From Pontederia crassipes (Eukaryota > Streptophyta > Magnoliopsida > Commelinales > Pontederiaceae), in NCBI GenBank assembly GCA_030549335.1, contig CM060191.1, forward strand, positions 60,027,947-60,091,946: 64,000 bases of DNA, written 5' to 3'. The notes under the pieces were generated by a model that did not search any database, had not been told where the DNA came from, and saw nothing but the letters and a program-made list of their open reading frames with translations. Both the position numbers and the translations under genes were made by a program. Of this stretch, positions 23,007-34,600 are shown one piece after another (the stretch's first letter is position 1; the number at the start of each line of letters is the position of its first letter).

Positions 23007-24010
23007 ATGGACGATGACATTTCCATTCTAGGAGATCAAGGCATCCCAAACAGCAATGCTCTTGGAAAATGTTCTGCTAAATGGGGTGATGATGTTCATC
23101 TTTTGTTCATAGAGTTATATTATGTGAAAAAGAAATTGGAAAAGGAAATAAACCAAGTAGTTTCTTATCTAGAGATGGATGGAAAAACATTATTACTGAA
23201 TTCAATAAGAGGATGAGCAATATGATAGAAAGCAATTAAAGAACCATTGGGATCATATGAAAATTGAGTGGAGTTTATTTAGACAATTGATGAAAGGAGA
23301 GACCGTGTTAGGATGGGATGACACTCAAAAAACAATTATTGCTGATGAAGAGTGGTGGGATCAATAAAATTAAGGTACCTAATAGTTCCCTTTTTCATCT
23401 TACAAGTATTCTTATTAATATTATTGTATTAAACTAATTTTGACATTCATTGTAAGAGAATGCAAAATATAAAAAAGGTTCAAGAACAAGAACTTATCAC
23501 TAATTTGGTTCTGATATGATGATTTATTTTTTGATATTGTGGCTACAAGAGAAAGAGAATTTGCACCAACTCAAATTTCAAGGACCGATAATAAATTAGA
23601 AGGTGAAGAAAGAAATATCGATGACGATAATGAATCGAATCCATTGGATGATCCTCATTGCGATGAAAGTAATGATATACAAACAATAAATCATATTAGA
23701 TCATTTGAACTAGCAATGAAAAGGCAAAAAACTTCTAAAAAAATCAAAATCGGATACAATTGCAATGAGTGAGAACATAGAAAAATTACTTGAACTAATG
23801 GCTACTAAAAAGCTCAGCTACATCATCATACCGTCCTGAGGAAGTCATTGCCTCATTTCTTGAGAAGTGTATGGATATTATTGAAAGCATTCCTGGCACT
23901 ACACCTATGGGCAACTTATGGAACTTTGCATCAATCTTTTTGGGGAAGAAGGACTTGCGGTGCATATTTCTATGAAGCTCGACTTTCTTGGTTAGAGTTT
24001 TGTTATAAGC
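23007..24010 (+). pseudogene. Myb/SANT-like partner protein of PIF/Harbinger
   Basis: Harbinger elements encode a Myb/SANT-like DNA-binding protein that helps the transposase reach the nucleus and the element ends. The first piece starts MDDDISILGDQGIP at 23007 and reaches a SANT-like helix with LFIELYY. A frame change near 23205-23220 leads to the conserved block QLKNHWDHMKIEWSLFRQ, then LGWDDTQKTIIADEEWWD, followed by a stop at about 23366. A later segment (about 23545-23790) is acidic, then basic with KRQKTSKKIK. It ends in IASFLEKCMDIIESIPG and WNFASIFLGKKDLR (about 23840-23965), matching the C-terminal helix of the family. At least three breaks mean it is non-functional. Confidence 0.8.
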
Positions 24011-24235
24011 GCTCATGCAAAAAAAAATTTTCTTTGTAATGTGTCCTCACTCAAATCCTTTTTGTGAGTGAGTACTTTGTGTGGTTAAATTGTTTAATGG
24101 CCAAAACTTTTGGTACTAAGTTTTTCATGGTTGAACTTGACATAGTTAAATTTTTTTATGGTAGATCCTTCTCTTTTTTAGTCATTATTATGTTTGATAT
24201 TCTATGTTTGTTACATTTGTTTTGTTTCAGCTAAA

Positions 24236-25510
24236 TGGATAGATTGGAGATGAAAGATATCGCCTTTAATAATACTTTTAATATGCTTGAAGATGAATAT
24301 GATGATGTAAATGAACAACATGAACTAGAGAGACTTCAAAGGCAATAACATGATGATGAATGGTTTACTTTATGCCAAATAACTTACGTACATGGAATAT
24401 TTTTATTCAAGAAATACTAAAAAGGAATGATATATGCTGTTATTAAGACTTACGTTTGAGGAAATCAATGTTCATTGATTTATGCAAAGATCTAATTGAT
24501 AATTATGATCTTAAGCCCACGCGTGGAATGTCTATATATGGAGAGGTAGGTATCTTCTTAATGACTTGTGCCCATGGTGTTGGAACTCGAATGATTCAAG
24601 AAATATTTCAACATTCCGGAGAGACAATTCACAGGCATTTTCATAATATATTGAGAGCCGTATGCAAGCTTGAAAGAGTTATTATTAAACCACATCCTAA
24701 TTATAAAGATGATGTTGGTTTTCACAAACCATGAAATACACGCTATCTTCCTTTCTTCAAAGTAAGTAAATTTTATTATATTCTTGCATTACAAGTGACC
24801 TATTATTTTATGCTATTTATCAACATTCATATATGCGTACAATATTTTATGGTACTCACATGAAAGCATGATTGCCACAAGGTCAAGAAATCCCATATAT
24901 TTGACCTAAGGGTTATGACACTCAAAATATACTTATTGTTGATGATTTTAACACGTGCTTTACTTTTGCCTGGGCATGACAATCGTATATTTGGTGAGGC
25001 ACTTCATAGACCAGAGTTAAATTTTCCACGTCCATCTACAAATAAATACTATCTAGTTGATGCTGGTTATTCACACATAAAAGGATATATGGGCCCATAC
25101 AAAGGACACAACTTTGAGGTACCATCTTGCAAAATTCTATCAAGCACAACATCACAAATACGAGCTGCTAGGGGTATGAAAGAAAAGTTTAATTATCTAC
25201 ATTCTTCTTGTAGAAATATTGTTGAGCATACTTTGGTGTTTGGAAAGCATGGTCTATTTTGAGTGACATGCCAAATTATAATATCAATATACAAAGAGAT
25301 ATCGTACTTGCTACAATGACTATTCACAATTACATAAGAAAAATATATAACACAAATGATGCATTCAAAGAAGCTGAAAACTAAAATTATATTCCAAATG
25401 TGGACCATGATGTTGGCTTGTCATCACTAGAAGAAAATACTTCAACAAAAAATGGAGAAGATAGAAGTGATAATTATTGGACGACTTTGCGTGATATGAT
25501 TTGCCAATGA
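24236..25510 (+). pseudogene. PIF/Harbinger transposase (DDE_Tnp_4 type)
   Basis: Plus strand, in several frames. The N-terminal helix-turn-helix part (24456-24734) reads FIDLCKDLIDNYDLKPTRG, then GTRMIQEIFQHSGETIHRHF and ending GFHKP with a stop. The catalytic region follows (24840-25260) with GTHMKA, LPQGQEIPYI, KGYDTQNI, FNTCFTFAWA, LVDAGYSHIKGYMGPYKG and RNIVEHT. The position that should be the first catalytic Asp (in DGTH) is Tyr (TAT at 24848-24850). Stops and a frameshift after FAWA add to the decay. The third acidic region is also poorly preserved. Confidence 0.88.
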
Positions 25511-26139
25511 GATTTCTGGAATGTGATATGTTAACTATATCATTCCATAAAAAATTTAATGTATTCAAATTGTAGTATTCGGAATGAAAAAACTTTACTT
25601 GCTTTATGAATTAAATTTTAGTGTATTGTTAAACAAATTTTTTATCAAAATAATGTGATTGCGGCAATGGTATTATAATTTATTAATTAAACTATAATAT
25701 TATAACATTTTTTTCTTAAATATATTATGAATAAGGTAGAAATACAATGTGAAATGATAAAGTTATCACATTAAGGGCTTTTTAGTCATTTGACTAAAAT
25801 AAGCACTTTTATTATAAAAAAGGCAAAACACTTATACTTATTTTTAGTAAATCTATTCAAGCACGTAACTGATTATTTTAAAAATTAGATTCAGCTAGTA
25901 AAACTACTTATCGGCACTTTAACTTATCAGCTATTTAATAAATTATCTTTTAAATAGGAATTATTATTTACTTATATATTATCATTTGGAAAACAAAATA
26001 TTGTTTACTTTAATCATACTCAAATTGATAAAAACAAAATATTAGACTTCTTTTTTTACTTTATATAACAAACTATTATAAGATAATTTTTCATTTTCTA
26101 AAAAAATTAAATTAGAGTTGTATATATATTATTTGGGGG

Positions 26140-27250
26140 CTATGGATGTACATCGCCCCTTTTGAGCTGTAATTTACGGCTACTAATTGCAACCGTTAGA
26201 TATGATCTAGGGACTCAGATTTTTGTTAACAATATTATTCTCTCTCTTCATTTACTCTATTGTTCTTTCTCCCCACCATCCTTGTCGTCCACAACTAACG
26301 TTGTTGCCGGCCTCAACTCTGACTCCAACCTGAAGCATACTTGTGCGGTCCACATTGTCAAAAATTTCTACGCGCTCAGATGACGAAGAATCCTCCTCAC
26401 CACCATTTTTGAAACCATCGGCGTAGTCGTCATATTGACCAAGCTGCCCGACGGCAAAATCACGTTCGGTTCCGTCATTTCAGGTGCCAAGCTCATGACG
26501 ACCTATGTCAAGTTGATGGCCATGAAGTCATACAACATCTCAGTGCTTCAGGCCAGTAATATCATTATCCCTCCTAGCATCGATGGTGCCTCGTCGCCCT
26601 TTTTCACATCCCTTGTGCTAGAGATTCGTTGGCCAACGGAAGTTGTTGCCCTAGATTCGGATGAGAATGTGACCAATGGGCCAACAGAGGATGCTCCGAC
26701 CATGTCACCATCGCTAAGGCCGGCAGCGGACTCATCCCGCCTACATCTACGAAGGGAGCTGTTGATCACGACGTGCCTTGGAAGATGAAAAAGAAGCCGT
26801 CGATGATGCGAGTGGAGCAAACTGGTTCGACTCTTGGCCTGACCATAGAGCTTTACTTTAACTTGCTTTTTGAAATGATAACATGGAAGGACATCCATCG
26901 GCGATCTATTTATAAGTTGGTTCATATGACCATAATCTCTTGTTAATTAACATATAAAATCAAATGAGTCCGAAATAACAAAAAAATAGAATGATTATTT
27001 CTGTAACTCCGACCACCACCGACCTAAGCTTGGGAGAGGGGAGAAGAAGAAATCAGGGAGGGATGAAAAGAGGGAGAGAAAGAAGGATAAAGGCACATCA
27101 CTATTATGGAGGAAGACAAATTCTTGCAAAAGAGAAAAGACAAGTCACTTTTCCATGAAATAATATGAAAGATAACAACCATCAGATTTAATCAAATGGT
27201 CTAAATGCATTAGCTATAATTTACAGTAAATTCCTGAGCAGTATATTCCT
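26140..27250. repeat. GC-rich island, possible captured gene fragment in a TIR element
   Basis: A GC-richer block (about 26270-26800) in AT-rich DNA, with two short plus-strand ORF pieces (26270-26383; 26435-26788) that I do not recognise. On its left is GGGGCTATGGATGTACATCGCCCC-like sequence followed by GAGCTGTAATTTACGGCTACTAATTG. On its right, inverted, is TGTAAATTATAGCTAATGCATTTAG. This weak inverted similarity suggests a non-autonomous transposon carrying non-transposon sequence, as Pack-MULEs do. No target duplication was identified, so the class is unproven. Confidence 0.35.
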
Positions 27251-27500
27251 TAAACCCATATTTATTATTTTATAAAAAATTGACAGATGACATCGTATTG
27301 TGATACCACTTGTCATGCTATCATGCTTTTTACCTCTCTTCTCTCACACACACATGACACATGTGGATTGTAATTTACCGCTAATGCTTTCCACCCTTGG
27401 GTCTGAATGGATGGCTCATGCTTGTACTATTTAAAGGCCAAACTTCTAGATCTCCCGTCAGGAAATTTAGTTGTCGGCCACTTCTTTTCATTTCCTTCCC

Positions 27501-27545
<45 letters not shown>

Positions 27546-27546
27546 T
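27501..27546. repeat. (TAA)n microsatellite
   Basis: About fifteen uninterrupted TAA units. It produces artificial poly-isoleucine/leucine ORFs on both strands. Confidence 0.98.
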
Positions 27547-28747
27547 ACCTTTCTGTGAAACCCAAAAATGGTACTGAAAGTAAGATAAAACAAAACCCAA
27601 AAAATAATGTCGAGTTATATACCCTTGGCTGTGAATTTTTACGCACAATAATGGTATACAAATTTAATATACATAATAAATAAATCATATTATTATTTTT
27701 AGTAATTCTAATTACATTCATTTGATTCAACTATAAAATAATGTTACAATTTACTTCAATTAGTGAAACTTAATTTAATTTAATAATATAATTATTATGG
27801 AATAACATTATGAATCACAATCATTATTAACATATAGCTTCAAGAAGTGGCAACAAAATAAGAAAGAAATTTGTAGGAGATGATTGAAACCACCTTACTC
27901 AGGTCTCGGATTCATTAATGGTCTTTTTTGTTTTATTTCTACCGTAATTAGTAAAAGAAAAATCGCCTAGACTTTAAAGAAAATATATCATGCTGGAAGT
28001 CTTTCTTTATACGATCAAATTGCAAGATAAAAAAAAGCACTTAAAGAGAATTGTGACGTTCCAAGTAGGTGGAATTATATATGTACAGAAGGAATCGTCG
28101 TGCCATATGGATGACCGTAGATAATTAAAGTAGTGAGCACACAAAATGTGGATTGAAATGTTCAGAACCAGAAGGTTGCAGGACCAAATGCCGGCATGAC
28201 CGTAGGAATCACATTATACTGCCTGCAAGGAGCAATTCATCACCATTAGCAAAAATTTCATGGAAATATATATGCACTTTAATTTTTTTTTTCTCAATAC
28301 CAAGTCATCCACTTAATTTGAACTTGGCAACATGTTCCCTTATCATACATATATCATCATCAAGTTGCCCCATATAGTAGGGCACTTGAACTACCCATCA
28401 AACGTAATAATTAAGTAATAACCCTTATAGAGAGTTCAGTCATTATTTATGTTCAAAGTAAAAATAAAAACACTATCATTTAATTTGATCTCACGCAGAC
28501 TTAATATCAATTGACTAAAATTAATATCACATATTAATGATCCGAAAAAACTTTTCATATATTTGAGTCTCGGATAATCAATTTTAAGCAGAGTTTAAGA
28601 AATCGTATATTGTTAGTCAAATATATTGAATTAAAAAAAAAAGAAGACAAGTTTTATCCATCTAATTTTAGGCTTTTTTATTTTTTTTTAGCAGATGAGA
28701 AACGCAAACAACATACGGCCAAACAGAAGGACGTCTAACACAAGGAC
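27547..28747. other. AT-rich intergenic spacer
   Basis: No gene recognised. The 28748 exon on the minus strand may have its intron here, because a GTGAGT donor points into this region, but I could not find a convincing downstream exon. Confidence 0.4.
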
Positions 28748-29116
28748 TCACCGGTAGTCGTTAGAGACTGCTCGCGGCGCTACTCTACCAGCTGGATTCG
28801 CCGAGGCCTTAGCCGCCGGCGAGCCTCCGCCGCCGACCTTATTCGTCTTCTTGTTCTTCTCCGGGGTTGCCGGCGCAGACGCGGCGGTCACCGCGGGAAC
28901 CGCTCCGTCCTCGTTGATGGCGACGAGCGAGGGCCGCCACGGCGAGGACGACCCGTGCGACGACCTCCGCCTCCTCTTCTCCGGCGAGTCTCCCGTAGTT
29001 TCCGCCGGCGCTCTGGAGGGGGAGGACGCAGCATAAAGCTCCGTCCGGGAACTTGGGGAAGGCGAAACCTCCGGGCGCCCGGCTCTCCAGCCGCAAGGGA
29101 AGTCCAGCAGCCCCAT
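28748..29116 (-). CDS. Hypothetical protein, possibly first exon only
   Basis: I do not recognise this protein. The 122-codon reading starts MGLLDFPCGWRAG and has a basic cluster EKRRRRSS followed by SSPWRPSLVAINEDGA. An Ala/Lys-rich part ends GRVAPRAVSNDYR. The GC content is far above its surroundings, as expected of a coding exon. The stop overlaps a strong splice-donor match (CCG then GTGAGT at 28753-28748), so the true exon may end at Arg-122 and continue elsewhere. Overlapping ORFs in other frames exist because of the GC-rich composition. Alternative readings are a small intact gene or a non-coding GC island. Confidence 0.45.
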   Translation of the reverse strand: MGLLDFPCGWRAGRPEVSPSPSSRTELYAASSPSRAPAETTGDSPEKRRRRSSHGSSSPWRPSLVAINEDGAVPAVTAASAPATPEKNKKTNKVGGGGSPAAKASANPAGRVAPRAVSNDYR

Positions 29117-29750
29117 CTCTCACCGGAATCGCTCCCAGAGGTCTCGTATGGATACTTGCGCGTCTCACCAGTAGATCGCCGAGGTTTTGGAAGGCGACGA
29201 CGTCCACAAGAATCTGGAAAAAGGAATCTAAACATCTTAATCTACTTATAGGAGGCCACTCGTTGACTTTTTTGTTGACATTAAGGGGCACATTCGGGAA
29301 TTCGTGCTTTGACCAGCCACCGTATTCGGCGGGCGAGTCCGATCGCAAACCAGCGGCTCGGATCTGATTAATTTCTAATCGTTGGATTTTGATCGAACGA
29401 TGATTGCGATGTGTGAGATGGATCATTATAGATTCGTCACAAAAAAATATAAAGAAAAGAAAAAGAAAGAAAAATACGTATCCGAGTAACGTGGTGTGTG
29501 TTTAATGGTGAGAACGCAGCAAGTGGCAAAGTTGATGTGTTACTTACGCTAAATACTCGGCTTGATTAGGATCTTAATCATTTATAGGCTTTTTTTATAT
29601 TGATATTTTCTAGTTATAATGTGCGTCAAAGATTAAATCATCTTTCAACTATTATTTAGAAAAGTTCCAAGTTTTCTTTTGGATCTTGGCCTAATTTTCA
29701 AAATTTCACCATTACCATATATTATAACAATTAATTTTCATAATTGACAA

Positions 29751-30085
29751 TGTTGATAATATATGAACCCAGTTGTAATCTTATATGACCTCAGTAATGA
29801 GGTCTAAGAGGTTTGAGGATTCCTGCGGAAGGTTCGAGGGCGAAGCTTTCGAAAGTTAGACAATTTTTGGAGTTTTATGTTTCATATTTTGTATTGAAGT
29901 TTTTTATGTAAATTTTATGACAGTTAAATTATTTTATATCATTATAATCATCATTATTTCATAATAAATAGAGTTATCGTTGTTCGAAAACGTAAGTCAA
30001 TTTAGGATGAATCTCATAAGTCTCATGTGTTCTTATATATTTGTGCGATTTCTCTTCTTCTTTTCGTAATAAATAAATTTAAAGA
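29751..30085 (+). repeat. Decayed copia-type LTR remnant
   Basis: The right part resembles the R/U5 portion of a copia LTR: AATAAATAGAGTTATCG, then an ACGTAAGTCAATTTAGG stretch, AATCTCATAAGTCTCATGTG and TTGTGCGATTTCTCTTC. The left part starts TGTTGATAATATATGAACC. No second LTR or coding part is near, so it could be a solo LTR. Ends are approximate. Confidence 0.35.
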
Positions 30086-30135
30086 AGATCATTTTAATCC
30101 TATTTCTTCGATGGTTAAGTAGGTCTTAAGATCAA

Positions 30136-30232
30136 TTCATTTATACACCAAAAAATAAATATTATTAAAAAAATTATTCGTTATTCATTTATACACCAAA
30201 AAAATAAATGTTATTAAAAAAATTATTCGTTA
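30136..30232. repeat. Two-copy 48-base tandem repeat
   Basis: The unit TTCATTTATACACCAAAAAA-type sequence, ending AAAATTATTCGTTA, occurs twice in succession with one or two differences. Confidence 0.9.
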
Positions 30233-31244
30233 TAAATCAGAAATATGGTTCCAAATAATACAAAATGAAGGAAAGATAGTAAATTTAAATGTTTATCCGA
30301 TGAGGGGAAAAAAAGAGGCGAGGACTCCACCTAACATTGATTTTGGGGGACGAAAAATAGAAAATAATTGGCCTCTACGCACTGAAGAACCATTTATGAA
30401 AGTGCGTGTCTTGGGCTCTCGACATTTTATATATTAATTGTTTAGATAAGGTTGATATCGTAATAATTAAATATAGTATCCAGCTCATGCGTTTAATTAA
30501 TTTATAAGGAGCATATATGCCACTGTAAAAATTATTTAATTATGTTAATTTTGATCTAATGGCGTGTGGAACACGAGTTTGATTTGCTCTTGCTCGTCTC
30601 GTCGGTTGCTTAGCTACTTTAATTATTGTGGGAACTCAGAAGTCGACAGATATTGACATGCAACACTTATCGACAATTTTAACTTATTTTTCTTCTTTTT
30701 TTTAAAAAAAATAAGAGCAAAAAAGTACAAGGGAGCTGTCCAAATTTATGGCGTACATAAGTAGACAAGTCTTAGCCAATGTTTGTGAATTATTTAGTAG
30801 TAAATAACATTTTACTAAAATTAAAATGATATTCCTATTAATTTATAAAATATAGAGATATCAATTTCATATCTTATTCTTATTATATTCTCATTTTTTT
30901 TAAAATAAAAATTTTATTTAATTATTAAACATCATACATCATTTTTATTTCAATGTATCACATTTTTAGATTTTACTTACAATTCAAATAAGATTTTTTA
31001 TTTTGATATAATGAATATTTTATGTTAAAATAATACTTTAAATTTTACTACTCAAAATAATTGTTTTAAAATTAATTATTATGCGTATAAGAACGATTGA
31101 AAATTACATTTTATATCTAATTTGGTCATTATATATAAAACATGATCGTTATATTTATCAAATTTATGCATATTGTTGGACTGCGTATATGTCATGTCCT
31201 ATCGATCCTTTTCACCATTTAATGTGCCATTGAAATAAAACCAC
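30233..31244. other. AT-rich intergenic spacer
   Basis: No gene or named repeat recognised. Long A/T tracts with stops in all frames. It ends at the CTCCC target duplication of the young copia. Confidence 0.5.
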
Positions 31245-31249
31245 CTCCC

Positions 31250-31645
31250 TGATGGGAAAATTCGAGAACAAGAAGAGAAGATCGCAGAGAGATTGCAGAA
31301 AAATAAAGGAGACACACGAAATTACCCAGGTTCACCCTTGAGATGAGGGCTACGTCCTGCAAAGAGGTTCCACTATATCGTTTTTTTACAGCCGCCACAC
31401 CAAATTACATCAGAAATTAGGCTATTAATAGCCTCTCCAAACCGGGTTTAAAACCCAAACAAACAGAGAAAAAACCTAATCCGAACCACACGGACCGCCG
31501 TCGGGGGGCGGGGCCCCCCGAACCCCCCCTTTCGTTCGTACGCCAGCAATAATGTTAATTGGGTAATACTCAGATTCCCCTAAGCTCACGTGGGCGAACC
31601 CGGTGTGAGAAACAAGAGGCCCTGAAGTATTCACCAACTCTAACA
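31250..31645 (-). repeat. 3' LTR of the young copia
   Basis: 396 bases; minus-strand ends TGTTAGAG...CCCATCA. It includes the end of the gag-pol ORF (stop at 31476-31478) and a GC-rich self-complementary tract at 31501-31528. It matches 35750-36145 except at 31262. Confidence 0.98.
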
Positions 31646-34600
31646 TTCTCCCACTTGGTGGATACTTCACACCAATGAGAGCCTTGCCAGCAACATTCTT
31701 CTTCAATCCGACAGCAGAAGAGCACCACTCAAACTTTACACCTGTAACTGCTTTAGTCAGAAAATCAGAACTATTCTCTGTTGTATCAACCTTTTCAAGC
31801 TGAACCTCTTTCTTTTCCACCTTTTTCCGAATAAAGTGGTATTGGATGTCAATATGCTTTGTGCGTGAGTGAAATGCGGGATTCTTAGCTAACTGAATAG
31901 CACCTTGATTATCACATCTCACCTCTATAGCACCTTGCTCAAATCCGAGCTCCAAGCACAACCGTCGTAGCCATATGGCCTCTTTTGCAGCATGAGTAAG
32001 AGCCATATATTCTGCTTCTGTAGAAGAAAGTGCCACCACGCTTTGTCTCTTGCTCATCCAACTTAGTGCAGCCCCAAATAATGTAAAAACATATCCGCTA
32101 GTGGACCGTCTACTATCAATGTCTCCACCCCAATCAGCATCTACATGGCCCACAATATCAAGCATCTTTCCTTTTCCCGCACCTTCAAAGCACAAAGCAA
32201 AATCTGAAGTTCCACGAAGGTACCTGAAAACTCTCTTGATAGCATTCCAATGTTCCCTGCCTGGGTTAGACATATACCGACTCAAGACTCCCACTGCTTG
32301 GGCTATATCTGGACGCGTGCAAACCATGGCGTACATCAAGCTGCCCACTGCACTTGCATATGGCACACGGTCCATCTCTTCGGCTTCTTCATCCGTCTTC
32401 GGGCATTGCTCTGCAGAAAGTTTGGTTCCTAGAGACATAGGAGTACCCACTGGCTTGCAGTCCGACATGTTAAATTTCTTCAACACTTCTTTTATGTACT
32501 TCTCCTGTCCTAGCCACAACTTTCTCTTCTGACGATCCCTTCTAATCTGCATACCCAAAATAAAATTCGCTGGTCCCAAGTCTTTCATCTCAAACTTCTT
32601 GGCCAACAAACCCTTCACTGAATTCACCATCTTCATACTGTTTCCAATCAGCAACATGTCATCCACATACAGTGTAAGAATGACAAACTGATCTCCAACT
32701 CTCTTCACATAAACACAATGATCTGAATCTGAACGTATAAACTTGAGTTCGAACATGTACGTATCAAACTTCTGGTACCACATCCTTGGCGATTGCTTCA
32801 ATCCATACAGAGACTTCTTTAATTTGCACACCAGCTTCTCTTTACCTTGAACCTCAAAGCCTTCTGGTTGCCTCATATATATCTCTTCCTCCAAGTCCCC
32901 ATGAAGGAATGCCGTCTTCACATCCATCTGCTCTACCTCAAGATTATATGCTGCTGCCAGAGATAGAACAAATCTGATTGAAGTCATTTTCGCCACGGGA
33001 GAAAAAATCTCATCATAGTCAACTCCCTCAACCTGAGAGTACCCTTTAGCTACCAGCCTCGCCTTGTACTTCTCTACAGACCCATCCGGTTTCAGCTTTC
33101 GTTTGAACACCCATTTGCAACCAATTGCCTTTCTATCCTTAGGCAATTTACACAAACTCCATGTTTCATTCTTATCCAGTGACTGCATCTCATCTGCCAT
33201 AGCAAGCTCCCACTGATTTGCATCATCCATAGACCTTGCATCTTTTACAGAACTAGGTTCTTCTCCGATGATGCTCAAAGCATGAAACGAACTCAGAGCA
33301 CTAAGAGAGTATCTCAAAGGTGCTCTTCTTTCTCGTGTCGATCTCCTGAGAACTGGTATGGTAGTACCAATATCTGGGTCTTCATCTGAATCTGCATCTT
33401 CAACTTCATTAACCGAGTCTTCTTGATCCGGTTCTATAACAGACTCAACTGAAGTATCTTGTGCATCCACCTCTGAAGTTTCAGAATCAGAATCTTCTTC
33501 AAGCACTACCACTTTCTTAGGTTCATCACCTTTTTGAACTTCAACTTGGGAACGTGATTCACAGAAAACAACATCCCTACTGTAAACAATAGTCCTTGAC
33601 TTTGGATTCCACAGTTTGTAGCCCTTGATCCCTTCCTTGTATCCGACAAATATGTTCTTTTCAGATTTACTATCAAGCTTACCCCGCTTTTCCTTGGGTA
33701 TATGAACATATGCGTCACATCCGAACACCCGAACATGAGACAAATTTGGCTTCTTCCCAAACATTGCCTCATAAGGGGTCTGATCCTTCACTGATGAGGT
33801 CGGTGAGCGGTTCTTCAGGTAGTTTGCTGTGGCTACAGCTTCTGCCCAGAATTCTTGCCCCAATTCAGCCCAACTCAGCATACATCTGGCCTTCTCTATG
33901 AGTGATCGATTTAACCTTTCAGCTACTCCATTCTGCTCAGGTGTATATGGAGTTGTCTTCTGCCTAGCAATACCATTGTCCACGCAGAACTGCTCAAATT
34001 TATCTGAACAAAATTCACCTCCATTATCTGTACGAAGGACCTTGATCTTGCAGCTCAATTGATTTTCCACCAAAACTTTAAATTCTCGAAACTTATCGAA
34101 TACATCTGATTTATTCTTGATAAAATAAATCCAACTGTATCTCGAAAAATCATCTATAAAAGAAACATAGTACCTGGACCCTCCAATAGATGGAGTCGGA
34201 GTTGGTCCAAAGACATCACTATGAATCAGTTCGAGAATCTTCGTTGCTCTTGAACCTGTGTGTTGAAAACTGACTCGGTTCTGTTTTCCATGGAGGCAAT
34301 GTTCACAGAACCCGAAGCCCACAGAACAATTCGGAACTCCTTCTACCATCTGACTTGATGCTATAGTTGAGAGTCCTTTTTCACTGATATGGCCTAATCT
34401 CCGATGCCACAACATAGATTTGCTGTCTTCATCTTCTTTGGCCTCTTCAGAAATAAATCCGCAGCCCACAGATATTGTCTCTCCGAGCAACTTGTACAAC
34501 GTGCCATAGCGAACCCCTCGTGCAATTACAATCGACCCTCTGATCATCTTGCACGAATCCTTATCGCAACTGAATATAACACCCGAGTCAGCCATTGTAC

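Larger units (their letters stand above)
22321..25864 (+). mobile_element. PIF/Harbinger DNA transposon (dead)
   Basis: It carries both genes typical of this superfamily in the same orientation: a Myb/SANT-like protein (23007 to about 24010) and a DDE transposase (24236 to about 25510), each broken. The left terminus starts GGTCTTGTTGACTTATAAGCAC after TTA. The reverse complement of the right side starts GTGCTTGAATAG and also contains AAATAAGTATAAGTGTTTTG, giving weak terminal inverted similarity. The 3-base flanks are TTA and GTA, so the duplication is imperfect and the exact ends remain tentative. Confidence 0.75.

Noticed and set aside
27427..27730. Poly-Leu and poly-Ile ORFs
   Set aside because: Translations of a (TAA)n microsatellite.
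28839..29426. Longer overlapping minus-strand ORF (195 codons) as the true gene at this GC island
   Set aside because: It is one of several overlapping open frames caused by GC-rich composition. The 28748-29116 frame has a better start and a splice-donor end, though the choice is not firm.
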